Program-made: the position numbers and the translations under genes
The notes under the pieces: generated by a model
What the model was told of the DNA's origin: nothing
The model's database searches: none
What the model saw: the letters and a program-made list of their open reading frames with translations, nothing else
Shown here: piece after piece, positions 23,964 through 33,639 of the stretch
How positions within the stretch are numbered: the stretch's first letter is position 1
How the letters are laid out: the number at the start of each line of letters is the position of its first letter
Source of the DNA: CAZAMB01 sp964486335
Lineage (GTDB): Bacteria; Planctomycetota; Phycisphaerae; UBA1845
Direction: 5' to 3'
Assembly: GCA_964486335.1 (NCBI GenBank)
Contig: CAZAMB010000004.1
Coordinates: 1 to 64,000, forward strand
Length of the DNA: 64,000 nt

Positions 23964-24268
23964 GGTTCGCTCTCTACCCCACTACCTATAAGAACATCCG
24001 GGGTGATCTCTCCTTCGAGAAACGAAAACGCGCGCCCCCTTCCGCCATGAATTCCGCACACTCCAGTCAGTGCCACCGCAGGCGATCGAAGAGAAAACTT
24101 CTACTTGCTCAAAATGGGATCAACGCCGTTCGCCCGCGGCACGAAAAGCGGCTCGTTCCCCTGGTCCCCATTATAGGCAACGGGCGAAGCGATTGTGAGG
24201 CTCTCACAACCGCTCCGCCCGAATAACGCCATTCGTAAGGCGCTCGCCGAAAGCGAACGCCAACCACG
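23964..24268. other. Intergenic region with long hairpin
   Basis: 305 bp between two minus-strand genes. It holds the 41-nt palindrome at 24181-24221 and, on the minus strand, an isolated TATAAT (24170-24175) without a matching -35 box. No gene is visible. Confidence 0.45.
24181..24221 (-). terminator. Long near-perfect hairpin after giant gene B
   Basis: Arms of 19 bp (24181-24199 and 24203-24221) flank a 3-nt loop. On the plus strand there are two A-C mismatches; on the minus strand both become G-U pairs, so only the minus-strand RNA forms a fully paired stem. The stem lies 47 nt past the stop of the giant gene on that strand. It is probably its transcript end, although no T tract follows. 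Confidence 0.55.
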
Positions 24269-27200
24269 CTAGTTATCGCACGGCGGGTTCGGCCCCGGCG
24301 TTTCCGTAGCGCCGCCGGTCAACCCGATGAAGTCCTGATAACCGTCCTCGCAATCGGCGTTGCTTGAACATGGTCCGCCGTTGTTGAAACCGCCATTACA
24401 GGTTCCGCTCGAACAGACCGAGAGCGGCCTGGAACGAATGGCCAGAATGCGATCGAGCTGGAACCGTACATTGCCTCCAAGGTCAAGCCCTTCTGGAGCG
24501 ATGGGCGGCGTGTTGTCACGCATGTGGCCTTCGAGTTGGTCGAGGCTGCCGTCGCGCCCGGTTTCGGAATTGAAGAAATCGAGCTCAGGCAAAGACTGCG
24601 CACCGCCGCATTGGTAACCTCCCGTGTTTTCGCGATCGATACCGCCAAAGCTCATTTTAATACGATTCTTGCCGTTGACTTCCTCAACTCCCATCGAGAA
24701 GTTGACGTCGATCTTGAGGCAGTGCTTCCACATCAGGCAGTCGGTCGCGATCGTTCCGGCCGGTTGATTCTCCAATTCGAGAATGTTCTCGGCGTTCAGT
24801 TCGCTGAAATTGCAGACCGGCAACGTCAGTTCGTCGCCGTCGATCAGCGAGTTGGCGTTTCGATCGGCCACCATTTCGATGGTCAGGTTGCTGACGTGAA
24901 GCTTGACTTCGACAGGCCCGGTACGGCACGGGTCGTTGACGCCGGCGCCCGGCGGACACGCCGGATCATCGTCGATGAGGAGCTTGGGCGCTTCGTCAAT
25001 TTTTGCTCGAAGCACCATCTGCGTATCCGGTCGAACATTGAACCGTTTGGCCAGGAGCTTGCCAATCACACATGAACGCCGCAGCGGGTCAGCACTGAGA
25101 CACTCGCCGTCGTTGTCGCACGAACCGGCGATCGAATCACAGGTTCCGGTGGTATTGCAAGTTCCCGAATTAATGCAGGTTCCACCCGGACACTGCACAT
25201 TCAGCGTACAAGTCGCCCCTGGGTTCGAAGAGCCGGGGGAACAGATTTGTCCGCACTGCACGTCCAGTGTGCAAGCTGCGCCCGCGTTGGTGCTTCCGGG
25301 CGAACAACCGCGACATTGCGAAGCCAGGGTGCAGGTCTGTCCGGGGAAAGCGCTTCCAGCCGAACAAACCTGTCCGCATCCGATGTCGGCGACGCACTGC
25401 TGACCGACATTCGGCGAGCCTGCGGCACAGGTATGGCAAGCGGCGTCGAGCAAGCATGACGCCCCGACGTTGAGTGACTCGGCCGAGCAGGTGCGAGCCG
25501 GGTAGGCGGAGCAATCCTGCGTCTTCCAGCCGATGCAACGAGCCCGTCGGCTTTCGTCGGCGATGGTGTTGCAGTCGTCAGGCATGAACGACCGCAGTTC
25601 GCGGACGTGGACAAACTCCGTCTTCAACTTGCCTGTCTGGGTCATGTTGTAGAAGAGCTGGTTGAACACGTCATCGGAAATCGCGATCGTTACTTCCGAA
25701 GCCGGTCGGCCGAGGAAGTCGGAAATCGGCGGCTGCGGGACCGGCGAATTTTTCAGCGGCGTACCGGGAATGGGACGCGCTTCGGGGTCGATCTTGTCTT
25801 CGCGCGGTTCGAAGGCCGAACCGACGCCGATGGCAAAACCGCCGTTGTCAATTGCGACGCCGGTCAGCTTGCTTTCTCGTTGTCTTGAATCGAAATCGTC
25901 CAGAGTTTCCTCGTCGTTCTTCATTTCGACGAGGTCAAGGTCCATCGGGTCGCCGTCGAGTGCTTCGAAGCGATCCATCATGTCCTCGCCGGTGATTTCG
26001 AAATCGAAGGTATCGAGTTCGATATCCACGAAGCCGAGCGTAAAGACCGTGACGAAAAACTCCAGGACGTCGAGGAAGAATCCGAGGATGCAGCCGATGT
26101 CCACCTCACCGCGAATCTTGGTCGAGTCATCCGGATCGGACTCGCCGATGTCGAAATTGAAGTCAAGCGGTTCGCGCTCCTCGCGGGGAACGCCGGATTG
26201 CATGATTCGTTCTTCGGTGACGCTGAAGCTGAGGTTCATGTTCTTGCGAACGAGAATGGCGTCCACATCGACCGTCACGCAGGAAGCGCACAGGCACCCG
26301 CCGAATGCACATACGCAACCACTCTCGCAATACCCACCGAAGTGAGCTCGCATGTCGATTGGCGGAAGGTCAATCCGGACGTCAATCTGATCGGGGACCG
26401 GCGTCACGGAAATACCGAATTCCAGATCGAGATTCGTATTCTGGTCCTTCTGGATCTCGGTGCCGTTGATGGTCATGCTGACGTCGGGATCGCACGCGTC
26501 ATCGACGGAGAGCCGCTTGGGCGGCGGACGCTGATCGCGCAGTTTACGCTGGACCCGGTCGCCGATGCAACGCTTGTTCGAGTCTTTCTGGGCCGTGAAG
26601 ACCTTGGTGATGCCCGCTGTGTTCACACCGAGGACAAAAGCATTCTGCACGAGATTGGCCGGATCGCCGTTGGCGGTGTTCAGCGCGAAACCGGGCGCCG
26701 GCACGATGGGTCCGACCGCAAACGTCAGCGAATCGAAGGTCGTGTTGAAGTTTCCGTCCATTGCACGCGCGACGAGCAGGTTTGAGCCGGGATCAAAAGA
26801 ACCCGTTGTGTCCCCTGCGGCAATGCCCGTGCGGAGATTGGTCACCGGGACCATGACGTCGAAATCGAAGGCGTAGGTATCGGCGGACGTTTCACCGTCG
26901 CCGGGCGTCAAGGATTGGCCGCTGACATCAAGGTCGAAGCCGTTGATGTCCGCTTCGGTGATTTCCTTGCCGTGACAGGCGTTTCCGACCACGCGGGTCG
27001 GGCCGCCAGCCGTCACATCCCCTTCGGCCGGCTGGGTGACTTCGATCTTGAAGACCATCGCCGTGCCGGTGTCTTTCACGTCGTCAACGAGGCACTGACT
27101 GCTGAGCGATCCACTCCTTGGAATCGCGTCGGACGATGGTTCGCCGTCGACCAAAACGACGTGTCCACCGCAATCCAATCCGCCGGTAATCTTGAATCGC

Positions 27201-29062
27201 AGCGTATTGGAACTGAGTACACTGATTGCCGCGGCGTCCACGACGAATCCCTCAATCATGACCATGTCGCCGTTGACGTTGACCGTTCCGGAGTACGGAC
27301 CTCCCGGAAAGGCCGTGGCGGGATTGAGTCCGAGACCAGCCACGAGGTCTACACCGTTGAGTTTCACGACCAGCGTCTTGACATTGACGCGCGGCAGCAT
27401 GACCAGCACGGGCAGTTCCGAGATTTCAGAATTGAGCACCGTGTTATTCGGCTCGATCACCTGAAGGAACGGGATGTTGGAGCAATAGGCCTGCGCCTTG
27501 CCCACAGCATCCTGCACAGTGACGCGCAGCATTGGGACCGGCGCAAAAACTTCGTGCCGCGTGCCCTGCTTGTTCGTCTTTGTAGTGAACTTGTAGTTAT
27601 CGGGGCCGATTCGACTGGCCATGTGGACTTCGTTGCCATGTGCCGTAGGCATGAACTCAATCACTGAACCATCGGGATTCAACGACAACAACTCCGCCGT
27701 CACGACAGCGCCAGGCCCACCGTTGTGGTTGTAGCGAACAATGTGCTTGCCGGTGCAATCGTTGCCGGGTTTGCCGTTGACATAGGGAAGCGAGCATTGA
27801 ACGCTCAAGCCGGACACGGAACAACTGGAGTCCGCCGCGTCGACAAGTCCGTCGCAGTCGTTGTCAATGCCGTCCGCGCAGATGCCCGCGACGGGTTGCT
27901 CGGGAGAGGGAAGTTTGGCTACGGCATTGCAGATGGTTCCCAACTGGTCCGGGCTGCATACCAGCACGCCGGAGGCGAGACAAGCGCCGGTTCCGACCGA
28001 ACAGGCCTGACCAAGCGGGAATCCGTTATCAATGTTTCCGTCGCCGTCATTGTCCTTGCCGTCGCACTTTTCGGGGGCCTGGCAGCTTGAATCATTGAGG
28101 TCGACGATGCCATCGCAATCGTTGTCCTTGCCGTCCGCACAGCGTGGGCTGCCGGGTGGACCTTCGATACCCGGCGTGAGGGCAACCACGTTGCAGATCA
28201 TCGTGCCGTCGCTGCCGCAGATGGTGACACCCGAGTTAACGCAGCTTCCGATACCGACCGAACAGGGCGTGTTGAGTGCGAAACCGTTGTCGATCACACC
28301 GTCGTTGTCGTTGTCAAATCCATCGCAAAGTTCAGGGGTCGTGCAGTTCGTGTCTCGGCGAACGTTGCTCTCGTCCAAACCGCCGTGATCCGTCAAACCG
28401 TCGCAATCATTATCGAGTCGGTCGAAACAGGTCTCGACCGTCGGATCAACTTGAGCATTGCCATCGAGGCCTTCGCCGCGCGGGTCAGGATCGCCGGGGA
28501 CAGCGTCGCATTCGGCGCCCGTGCCATCGGCCTTGCAGACCACCGTGCCGATTCGAGCGCAAATCCCCAGTCCGCTGACGCATTGACGACCGAGCGGCAG
28601 TTCACCCAATACAAGAAACACACCGAGATCACCGACGCACTTGCCGCCCGGACAGTCGCCATCGACTTTGCAAAGGGCACCGGCGCTTCCACCTCCCTGG
28701 CAATGGGCAGTACCGTCCGGAGCTAGGGCGGTAAATCCCTCGTCAGTTTGACCATTGCAATTGTCGTCAATGCCGTTGCAGCGCTCCGCGGCGGCTGGGT
28801 TGATGTTGCCATTGCCGTCGTTGCAATCCGGTCCTAAGCAGTCAGCCCCAACGCCGTACCCGTCACCGTCGGCATCGGTGCAATCGGTGCCCGCAGTGTT
28901 TGTGGGGGGCTGCGAGACTCGTCCCTCCGGCGCGCGTTTGCCGGACGGCTTGTCGGCCCAAGCGGTCACCGCGGCGACCAATACGAGACTCATGGTGATT
29001 CCGCCCGTCCGTCGACTGAACATCGATGAACAAACGTGTTTAGACAAGGAATCCCAACGCAT
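24269..29062 (-). CDS. Giant secreted protein with MopE-type repeats (paralogue B)
   Basis: A 1597-residue exported protein of unknown function. The signal peptide includes SLVLVAAVTAWADK. MopE-type metal-binding repeats follow (DADGDGYGVGADCLGPDCNDGNGNINPAAAERCNGIDDNCNGQTDEG and several shorter CxDGxDNDCDGxxD units). A long middle region is homologous to the protein at 4694-9778 (GAVVTAELL, AYCSN, AFPGGPY, AISDDVFNQL). A Cys-rich insertion at about 25100-25530, absent from the paralogue, has tandem CSxGSxNxGxxCTLxxQC units. GGAGG six bases before the ATG at 29062 fixes the start; a 64-codon upstream extension lacks coding character. Confidence 0.8.
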   Translation of the reverse strand: MRWDSLSKHVCSSMFSRRTGGITMSLVLVAAVTAWADKPSGKRAPEGRVSQPPTNTAGTDCTDADGDGYGVGADCLGPDCNDGNGNINPAAAERCNGIDDNCNGQTDEGFTALAPDGTAHCQGGGSAGALCKVDGDCPGGKCVGDLGVFLVLGELPLGRQCVSGLGICARIGTVVCKADGTGAECDAVPGDPDPRGEGLDGNAQVDPTVETCFDRLDNDCDGLTDHGGLDESNVRRDTNCTTPELCDGFDNDNDGVIDNGFALNTPCSVGIGSCVNSGVTICGSDGTMICNVVALTPGIEGPPGSPRCADGKDNDCDGIVDLNDSSCQAPEKCDGKDNDGDGNIDNGFPLGQACSVGTGACLASGVLVCSPDQLGTICNAVAKLPSPEQPVAGICADGIDNDCDGLVDAADSSCSVSGLSVQCSLPYVNGKPGNDCTGKHIVRYNHNGGPGAVVTAELLSLNPDGSVIEFMPTAHGNEVHMASRIGPDNYKFTTKTNKQGTRHEVFAPVPMLRVTVQDAVGKAQAYCSNIPFLQVIEPNNTVLNSEISELPVLVMLPRVNVKTLVVKLNGVDLVAGLGLNPATAFPGGPYSGTVNVNGDMVMIEGFVVDAAAISVLSSNTLRFKITGGLDCGGHVVLVDGEPSSDAIPRSGSLSSQCLVDDVKDTGTAMVFKIEVTQPAEGDVTAGGPTRVVGNACHGKEITEADINGFDLDVSGQSLTPGDGETSADTYAFDFDVMVPVTNLRTGIAAGDTTGSFDPGSNLLVARAMDGNFNTTFDSLTFAVGPIVPAPGFALNTANGDPANLVQNAFVLGVNTAGITKVFTAQKDSNKRCIGDRVQRKLRDQRPPPKRLSVDDACDPDVSMTINGTEIQKDQNTNLDLEFGISVTPVPDQIDVRIDLPPIDMRAHFGGYCESGCVCAFGGCLCASCVTVDVDAILVRKNMNLSFSVTEERIMQSGVPREEREPLDFNFDIGESDPDDSTKIRGEVDIGCILGFFLDVLEFFVTVFTLGFVDIELDTFDFEITGEDMMDRFEALDGDPMDLDLVEMKNDEETLDDFDSRQRESKLTGVAIDNGGFAIGVGSAFEPREDKIDPEARPIPGTPLKNSPVPQPPISDFLGRPASEVTIAISDDVFNQLFYNMTQTGKLKTEFVHVRELRSFMPDDCNTIADESRRARCIGWKTQDCSAYPARTCSAESLNVGASCLLDAACHTCAAGSPNVGQQCVADIGCGQVCSAGSAFPGQTCTLASQCRGCSPGSTNAGAACTLDVQCGQICSPGSSNPGATCTLNVQCPGGTCINSGTCNTTGTCDSIAGSCDNDGECLSADPLRRSCVIGKLLAKRFNVRPDTQMVLRAKIDEAPKLLIDDDPACPPGAGVNDPCRTGPVEVKLHVSNLTIEMVADRNANSLIDGDELTLPVCNFSELNAENILELENQPAGTIATDCLMWKHCLKIDVNFSMGVEEVNGKNRIKMSFGGIDRENTGGYQCGGAQSLPELDFFNSETGRDGSLDQLEGHMRDNTPPIAPEGLDLGGNVRFQLDRILAIRSRPLSVCSSGTCNGGFNNGGPCSSNADCEDGYQDFIGLTGGATETPGPNPPCDN
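25100..25530 (-). repeat. Cysteine-rich tandem repeat within giant gene B
   Basis: Encodes at least five degenerate units of about 19 residues built on C-(S/A)-x-G-S-x-N-x-G-x-x-C-T-L-x-x-Q-C. It is inserted between the MRSF-type segment and a conserved KLLAKRFNVRPDTQMV segment. Paralogue A has only about 30 unrelated residues at this point. Confidence 0.65.
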
Positions 29063-29535
29063 GTGTTGCCTCCTCAAAAAAAATGAGCCGCACCGCCAGC
29101 GGCGAAGCGATATTGCAGGCTGTTCGAGTTTATTTGTGTTCTTGTTGACGCTCGAACTGATTGCTTCTTTTCGCGGACGCCCAAGGACGTTCGGCCCTTC
29201 CCTCCTCAGCGCCGGCCGCGAACTTCCCCCTCCGAGAGGAATAGAAAGAATCATAGTTCAACGGCGGCCAGAAACAAGGGGGGTAGGCCAAAGAACCTCA
29301 CAAAGTCGCGTATGGTCTCAGCGATCGACCAAGGACCGATAGCCAACCCAAAGCCATTCGCGGCTTGGTGACACATATCGCTGAAAAGTGAAGTGATTGT
29401 GCACTAAACCCGTGTCTGATTCGAACCGGATTGGTTGCGTCCACCAACTCGTAAAGTTACCGTGATTCAAGTTGTTCAAGAATGAATCGTCGAGTTCACA
29501 TGCGTCGATGAGCCGGTTTCAAAGGTGGTGGATAC
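29063..29535. other. Divergent intergenic region
   Basis: 473 bp between giant gene B (minus) and the methyltransferase gene (plus). I see no convincing promoter boxes, RNA or gene. A short GGCCGCGAACTTC at about 29215 matches half of the dispersed repeat and may be chance. Confidence 0.4.
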
Positions 29536-30351
29536 ATGCCCAAAGGTCCGATACGGTTTGTCTTGTCGAAGCTCCTCGGTTCGCCGCGATTCAAGGCGCG
29601 GCTGTGGGCGCGGTGGTACCGGCACGTCGAGAAAATCATTGAGGACAAGCCGATCTGGTTCATGAATTACGGGTACGTGCCTGCGAGTGAAGGCGACTTT
29701 TCTCTTCGCGCGGAGGATGAACCGGATCGAACCTCGATTCAACTTTATGACGTGGTCACGCGCGATGCGGAATTGAAGGGTCGCACGGTACTGGAGGTGA
29801 GTTGCGGGCGCGGAGGCGGATCACGCTATCTATCGAACTATCGCGAGCCGCGAATGATCGTCGGACTGGATCGGACGGAAAAGGCCGTGGCGTTTTGCCG
29901 CCGGCAACATGACAAGCCGGAAATTCGCTTTTGCTGCGGAGACGCACAAGGACTGGCATTCGCGGACGCGACGTTTGACTTTGTGGTCAACGTCGAAGCA
30001 TCGCATTGTTACCCGGATTTTCCGAAGTTCCTCGGCGAGGTTCGGCGAGTGCTCCGACCGGGCGGTCAATTGCTTTTTGCCGACATGCGCAGGGACGGCG
30101 CAATGGCATCGTGGCGGCGGGAACTGACGGCTTCGGGGCTACAAGTCACGGTCGAGGAGGAGATCACCGAGCACGTCGTTCGGGCGCTGGAATCATCGAG
30201 CGATCGCGTTTCCGAGTTGATTCGACAGCACGGGTCACGCTGGACGCGGCGGTTTCTCTCGCACTTCGCGGCAACGAAGGGAACGGCCGTCTACAACCAG
30301 TTGAAATCGGGCGAGGTTCGCTATGTCCGATTCGTGCTGCGGAAGCAATAG
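29536..30351 (+). CDS. Class I SAM-dependent methyltransferase
   Basis: A 271-residue cytoplasmic methyltransferase. Motif I is VLEVSCGRGGGSRYL, followed by the acidic-loop strand MIVGLDRTEKAV, the motif-III-like FDFVVNVEASHCYPDFPKFLGEVRRVLRPGGQLLFADMR, and a C-terminal cap. The N-terminal KPIWFMNYGYVP element recalls the phthiotriol-dimycocerosate methyltransferase group, suggesting a lipid or polyketide-type substrate, but this is only a resemblance. GGTGG precedes the ATG. It is convergent with the lipoprotein hydrolase gene, six bp from its stop, and 6 kb from the lipid-synthase operon, so a tailoring role there is possible but unproven. Confidence 0.85.
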   Translation: MPKGPIRFVLSKLLGSPRFKARLWARWYRHVEKIIEDKPIWFMNYGYVPASEGDFSLRAEDEPDRTSIQLYDVVTRDAELKGRTVLEVSCGRGGGSRYLSNYREPRMIVGLDRTEKAVAFCRRQHDKPEIRFCCGDAQGLAFADATFDFVVNVEASHCYPDFPKFLGEVRRVLRPGGQLLFADMRRDGAMASWRRELTASGLQVTVEEEITEHVVRALESSSDRVSELIRQHGSRWTRRFLSHFAATKGTAVYNQLKSGEVRYVRFVLRKQ

Positions 30352-30357
30352 CCGGCA

Positions 30358-31437
30358 TCAGCGAATGGGTTCGATCTGCAACGGCGCAACGGGCCGGCCG
30401 TCGGAAAGCTCGCCCATGAAGCGCTGTTGCGGTGTGTCTCCGAAGGCGAACTCGATATTCTGCTGATTGAATACGGCGTCGAGCAGCGCATCGCCAATCT
30501 TCCAGAATGCATAATAATCCAGGGCATCAACTGCGTATTTTTCCGTTCGCCGCTCGCGGATGCGGTCGCGAAAGGCGCCGCCGGGCAGGTCCGTGTCTCC
30601 GCCTTCGATCGGCTCAGGTGGGAAGCCGGCTACGTATCCCAGTGGAGCGAAATGGTCGGCCGTCAATGCAGGTCTCGTGCGTCGATCAGAACGCAGTTTG
30701 ATGATCTCCAAGCTTCGCGAAGCGCCGGAGGCTGTCACGGCCGCTGCAATGGCGCGCGCGCCGGCTTCACCAGCAAGCGTGTCGGCATCACCGACAATGA
30801 TCGAAATGATTGCGTCCGACGGCATCGCGTCGAGCCCCGTCAAACCGACAAGATCTTCGCCGCCCGGTTCGATCAGAAACACCGCGCCGGGAGGAGGTAG
30901 TTCATCAGCGAGGCTCGATGCCGCGAGTTTCGCGGCCAGCGTGCCGCCGAAAGAATGGCCGATCCAGACCAGTCGATCGGAGTTCGGGCGAACGGGGCCG
31001 GACTCGTTGAGACGCATCCATGCGCTATTCAAGGCGGACCTGGCGCCTTCGAGCATGATCGGTCCCGGCGTGCGCATTTTGTCTTGATCCTGATAACGCG
31101 GAAAGATGACGATCCGACCTTTGCGGACGAGATGTTGCAGCCATGCGCCATAGGCTCGCGGATGGACCGCTCCCCAGCCGTGCAGAAAGACGACCAGCGG
31201 CGCCTGATCGGGACGAGGATCGGTTGGAGAAAAGACCCAAAACTCGTTCACGCCCTCGCCGAATCGCTGGGCATGAACGCCGGCGTGTCTGTATTCGGAT
31301 CCGCCGGGACCAATGGCCGGCTGACCGGGGCCGCGAACACCGCCGGTAACGCCACATCCGGACATGCCCAAAGCAGCAACCGAAAAAACGAAAGCACGGA
31401 CAACAAAATCACAAGTTAAGAATTGGCGATGATACAT
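30358..31437 (-). CDS. Alpha/beta-hydrolase lipoprotein
   Basis: A 359-residue predicted lipoprotein. The N-terminal hydrophobic stretch FVFSVAALGMSGC ends in a lipobox Cys. The hydrolase core shows VVFLHGWGAVHPRAYG (oxyanion strand) and the nucleophile elbow IGHSFGG. SIIVGDADTLAGEAG may hold the acid and TADHFAPLG a possible His. The substrate is unknown. The ATG at 31437 is preferred to one 24 bp upstream because GGAGCGGG stands at a suitable distance and the signal sequence starts there. Confidence 0.8.
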   Translation of the reverse strand: MYHRQFLTCDFVVRAFVFSVAALGMSGCGVTGGVRGPGQPAIGPGGSEYRHAGVHAQRFGEGVNEFWVFSPTDPRPDQAPLVVFLHGWGAVHPRAYGAWLQHLVRKGRIVIFPRYQDQDKMRTPGPIMLEGARSALNSAWMRLNESGPVRPNSDRLVWIGHSFGGTLAAKLAASSLADELPPPGAVFLIEPGGEDLVGLTGLDAMPSDAIISIIVGDADTLAGEAGARAIAAAVTASGASRSLEIIKLRSDRRTRPALTADHFAPLGYVAGFPPEPIEGGDTDLPGGAFRDRIRERRTEKYAVDALDYYAFWKIGDALLDAVFNQQNIEFAFGDTPQQRFMGELSDGRPVAPLQIEPIR

Positions 31438-31555
31438 TGAACGACCCGCTCCATCGGGCACCGCTCATGACGTGATCGCGAAAATACTGGACATTGTCGC
31501 AAGCGAACCAGTTCTATTGATCAGCAGTCATGGCACGGTTATTCAGCTAAGTCTG

Positions 31556-31574
31556 CACCGGCCGAAAACCGGTG
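31556..31574 (-). terminator. Small hairpin downstream of TSP3 protein gene
   Basis: CACCGG (31556-31561) and CCGGTG (31569-31574) with a 7-nt loop, about 20 nt past the stop at 31593. It has no T tract, so the terminator call is weak. Confidence 0.3.
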
Positions 31575-31592
31575 TCACAGGGAAAAAGACTC

Positions 31593-33575
31593 TCATTGTT
31601 TATGTCGCAGCCTGTCAAATCGCTCGGCCGGTCGAGTCGGTCGAGGGCCGCGTCCGACGAACATCATAAGGCCGAGGACCATGAGGGGAAGAGTGCCGAC
31701 CCCGCACATGCGCGGAGGGCTCACACCGGGATCGTCCCCTGGACGATCGGGTTCGGGATCCTGCGGATTCGCGGGATCGCCGGCCATCGAGGTACAGGCG
31801 TTCCCGATTCCGTCGCTATCGGAATCCAGCTGGTCGGCATTGGCGTCATCGGGGCAATTGTCGAGAGGATTCGGAATCCCGTCGCGGTCGCGATCGATTT
31901 CGGCGTCATCGGGTTTGGCGGTGGGAACGGAGGCGTTCTTGTCGCACGCGTCGCCGATGCCGTCGCGGTCGGAGTCGAGCTGGTTGAGATTCCAGACGAG
32001 CGGACAGTTGTCCTCAGCATCCGGCGTACCGTCGCCATCGGTGTCGGTTCCCTCGGGTTGACCGAGAAACAAACGGAACCCGAAGAACGGATTGGCCGTA
32101 CCGAGGAACAGACCCTCCGGCGTGGATTCAAACGAACGCACACCGTAGCTGAACGCATCGCCGAACCCGGTATGTGAGGCCTTTTCCCAGGCCATTCCGT
32201 CGGTCGTGGACCAAAGATCGAATCCGCCATAGACGGCTGAAATGATATCGCCGATTTCGTCGGGATCGTGATTGGCGACCACGGGACGAATGTCGGGATA
32301 GCGCTCGAAGATGCCGCTGGCGTCGAGGCGTTCGATGGTGATGTCTTCAAAATACTGAGTGAAAACGGAGAGGTCGAACGTGCCCATATAGAGCGTTCCG
32401 GCGTGCTCGACCATTCGCCAGATGTAGCCGCTAAAGAAATTGTCGCATCCCGCTTTCATACCGGAAATCGGGTCCTTGCGACCGGCAGGCGTGTTGCGTG
32501 CGTCGCCGCAGACGAGGTCCCAACTGTCGTCGGCGCGGACGCGAATCAACTCGGCTGGAGCGGGCTGGACATCGGGAAAATAGTCGAGGGCCACGAAGTT
32601 GATGCCCGAGCCGACGTACAAATGATCCTTGTAGGCACACAGGCTGACGACGTTCTGATTTGCCGAGCCGCGATACGCGCCTTCGACCAGCACCTTCTGA
32701 AATACATAGGGCGGAGGTCCGGACGCCTGGGTTTTGAGAAGCTGAAAACCCGTAGAGGCCGTCGCCGTGCCGACATAAAGGTAGCCCTTGAATACCGCCA
32801 GTTCAAATACGCCGGTGTTGGCCGGATCACCGAAATAAGGCGGGCTGACGACGCGAAAGTCGCCGGAAGCGGGGTCGGCGGCTTCCAGCAGCGCGGTTCG
32901 TTCGAGCGCGGCGGCGATGGCGATAACGTAGAGCCTGCCCTTGAAGACCGTCAATGAGCGATACGACGTATAAGTGGGATTGTTGGAGACGACACCGGGG
33001 ATCTCCGTGAAATGGCGTCCGTCGACGGAGCGGATGAGCCTCGGCGGTCGGCCGGGAACCTCCGTCGTCACGAAGCTGCCGACGTACAACGCCTCCGTAC
33101 CGTCCGATTCTCGAAAGACGGTCATCGTTCGGTAGCCGAGGTCCACGGCGACGTCGATCTCGCTTCCGTCGGACACGAGCGCTTTGACCATGGGCGAGAT
33201 ATAGACCAGTTCGATCTCGGTGGTTACGGGGTCGTAGGTGTAGATACGCCCGCGAAAGTCGTTATCAAGCAGGTTGGGTTCGCAGTTCGTCGGAACCTCG
33301 GGATTGGAGCCACCCTCGCCGGTGTCGCGGATGGATTGCGTCAGGCAGGTGAACTTGTGGTTGGTGCCGATGTAAAGCTTGTCCTTGAACCAGGCCATGG
33401 ACCAGGCGTAGCTGTTGTCGCGATCGCCAAACCCCTGCGCGCCGATCTGGCGAAAATCCTTTTCGGCCAGCTGCACAGCCGGCTTTGCCAAGACCGTTGA
33501 AACTCCAGCCAGAGCAATCAGCAGGCCTCGGCCAAGGGGCCGACTCTTCCATTGAGAACGCGTTGTATTCACCAT
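31593..33575 (-). CDS. Secreted propeller-like protein with thrombospondin type 3 repeats and CG-type C-terminal tail
   Basis: A 660-residue exported protein with signal peptide (LGRGLLIALAGVSTVLA). The first ~500 residues contain recurrent FKxxLYxGT-type blades (WFKDKLYIGT, FKGRLYVIA, FKGYLYVGTA, YKDHLYVGSG, HAGTLYMGT), suggesting a beta-propeller. Then come thrombospondin type 3 calcium repeats (DTDGDGTPDAEDNCPLV..., DSDRDGIGDACDK, DRDRDGIPNPLDNCPDD). The end is a proline-rich spacer followed by PRMCGVGTLPLMVLGLMMFVG and basic residues. This resembles a C-terminal sorting tail also seen at 53127 and 54451. GGGG lies before the ATG at 33575. Confidence 0.78.
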   Translation of the reverse strand: MVNTTRSQWKSRPLGRGLLIALAGVSTVLAKPAVQLAEKDFRQIGAQGFGDRDNSYAWSMAWFKDKLYIGTNHKFTCLTQSIRDTGEGGSNPEVPTNCEPNLLDNDFRGRIYTYDPVTTEIELVYISPMVKALVSDGSEIDVAVDLGYRTMTVFRESDGTEALYVGSFVTTEVPGRPPRLIRSVDGRHFTEIPGVVSNNPTYTSYRSLTVFKGRLYVIAIAAALERTALLEAADPASGDFRVVSPPYFGDPANTGVFELAVFKGYLYVGTATASTGFQLLKTQASGPPPYVFQKVLVEGAYRGSANQNVVSLCAYKDHLYVGSGINFVALDYFPDVQPAPAELIRVRADDSWDLVCGDARNTPAGRKDPISGMKAGCDNFFSGYIWRMVEHAGTLYMGTFDLSVFTQYFEDITIERLDASGIFERYPDIRPVVANHDPDEIGDIISAVYGGFDLWSTTDGMAWEKASHTGFGDAFSYGVRSFESTPEGLFLGTANPFFGFRLFLGQPEGTDTDGDGTPDAEDNCPLVWNLNQLDSDRDGIGDACDKNASVPTAKPDDAEIDRDRDGIPNPLDNCPDDANADQLDSDSDGIGNACTSMAGDPANPQDPEPDRPGDDPGVSPPRMCGVGTLPLMVLGLMMFVGRGPRPTRPAERFDRLRHKQ

Positions 33576-33639
33576 GCCCCGTTTCCCCAAAACGAGTATT
33601 GCCGATGCCTCGGCGCGTCCCTTACCCCGGACCCCGCGA

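Noticed and set aside
24170..24175. TATAAT on the minus strand as a promoter of the FG-GAP protein gene
   Set aside because: No -35 box at 16-18 bp, and the gene start is about 200 nt away; the upstream sequence is the hairpin instead.
29205..29230. GGCCGCGAACTTC as another copy of the dispersed hairpin repeat
   Set aside because: Only one arm matches and the tail is absent; a 12-13 base match in GC-rich DNA can be chance.
29845..29860. GCGAGCCGCGAAT inside the methyltransferase gene as a repeat copy
   Set aside because: It encodes conserved-frame residues of the enzyme, lacks the second arm and does not form the hairpin.
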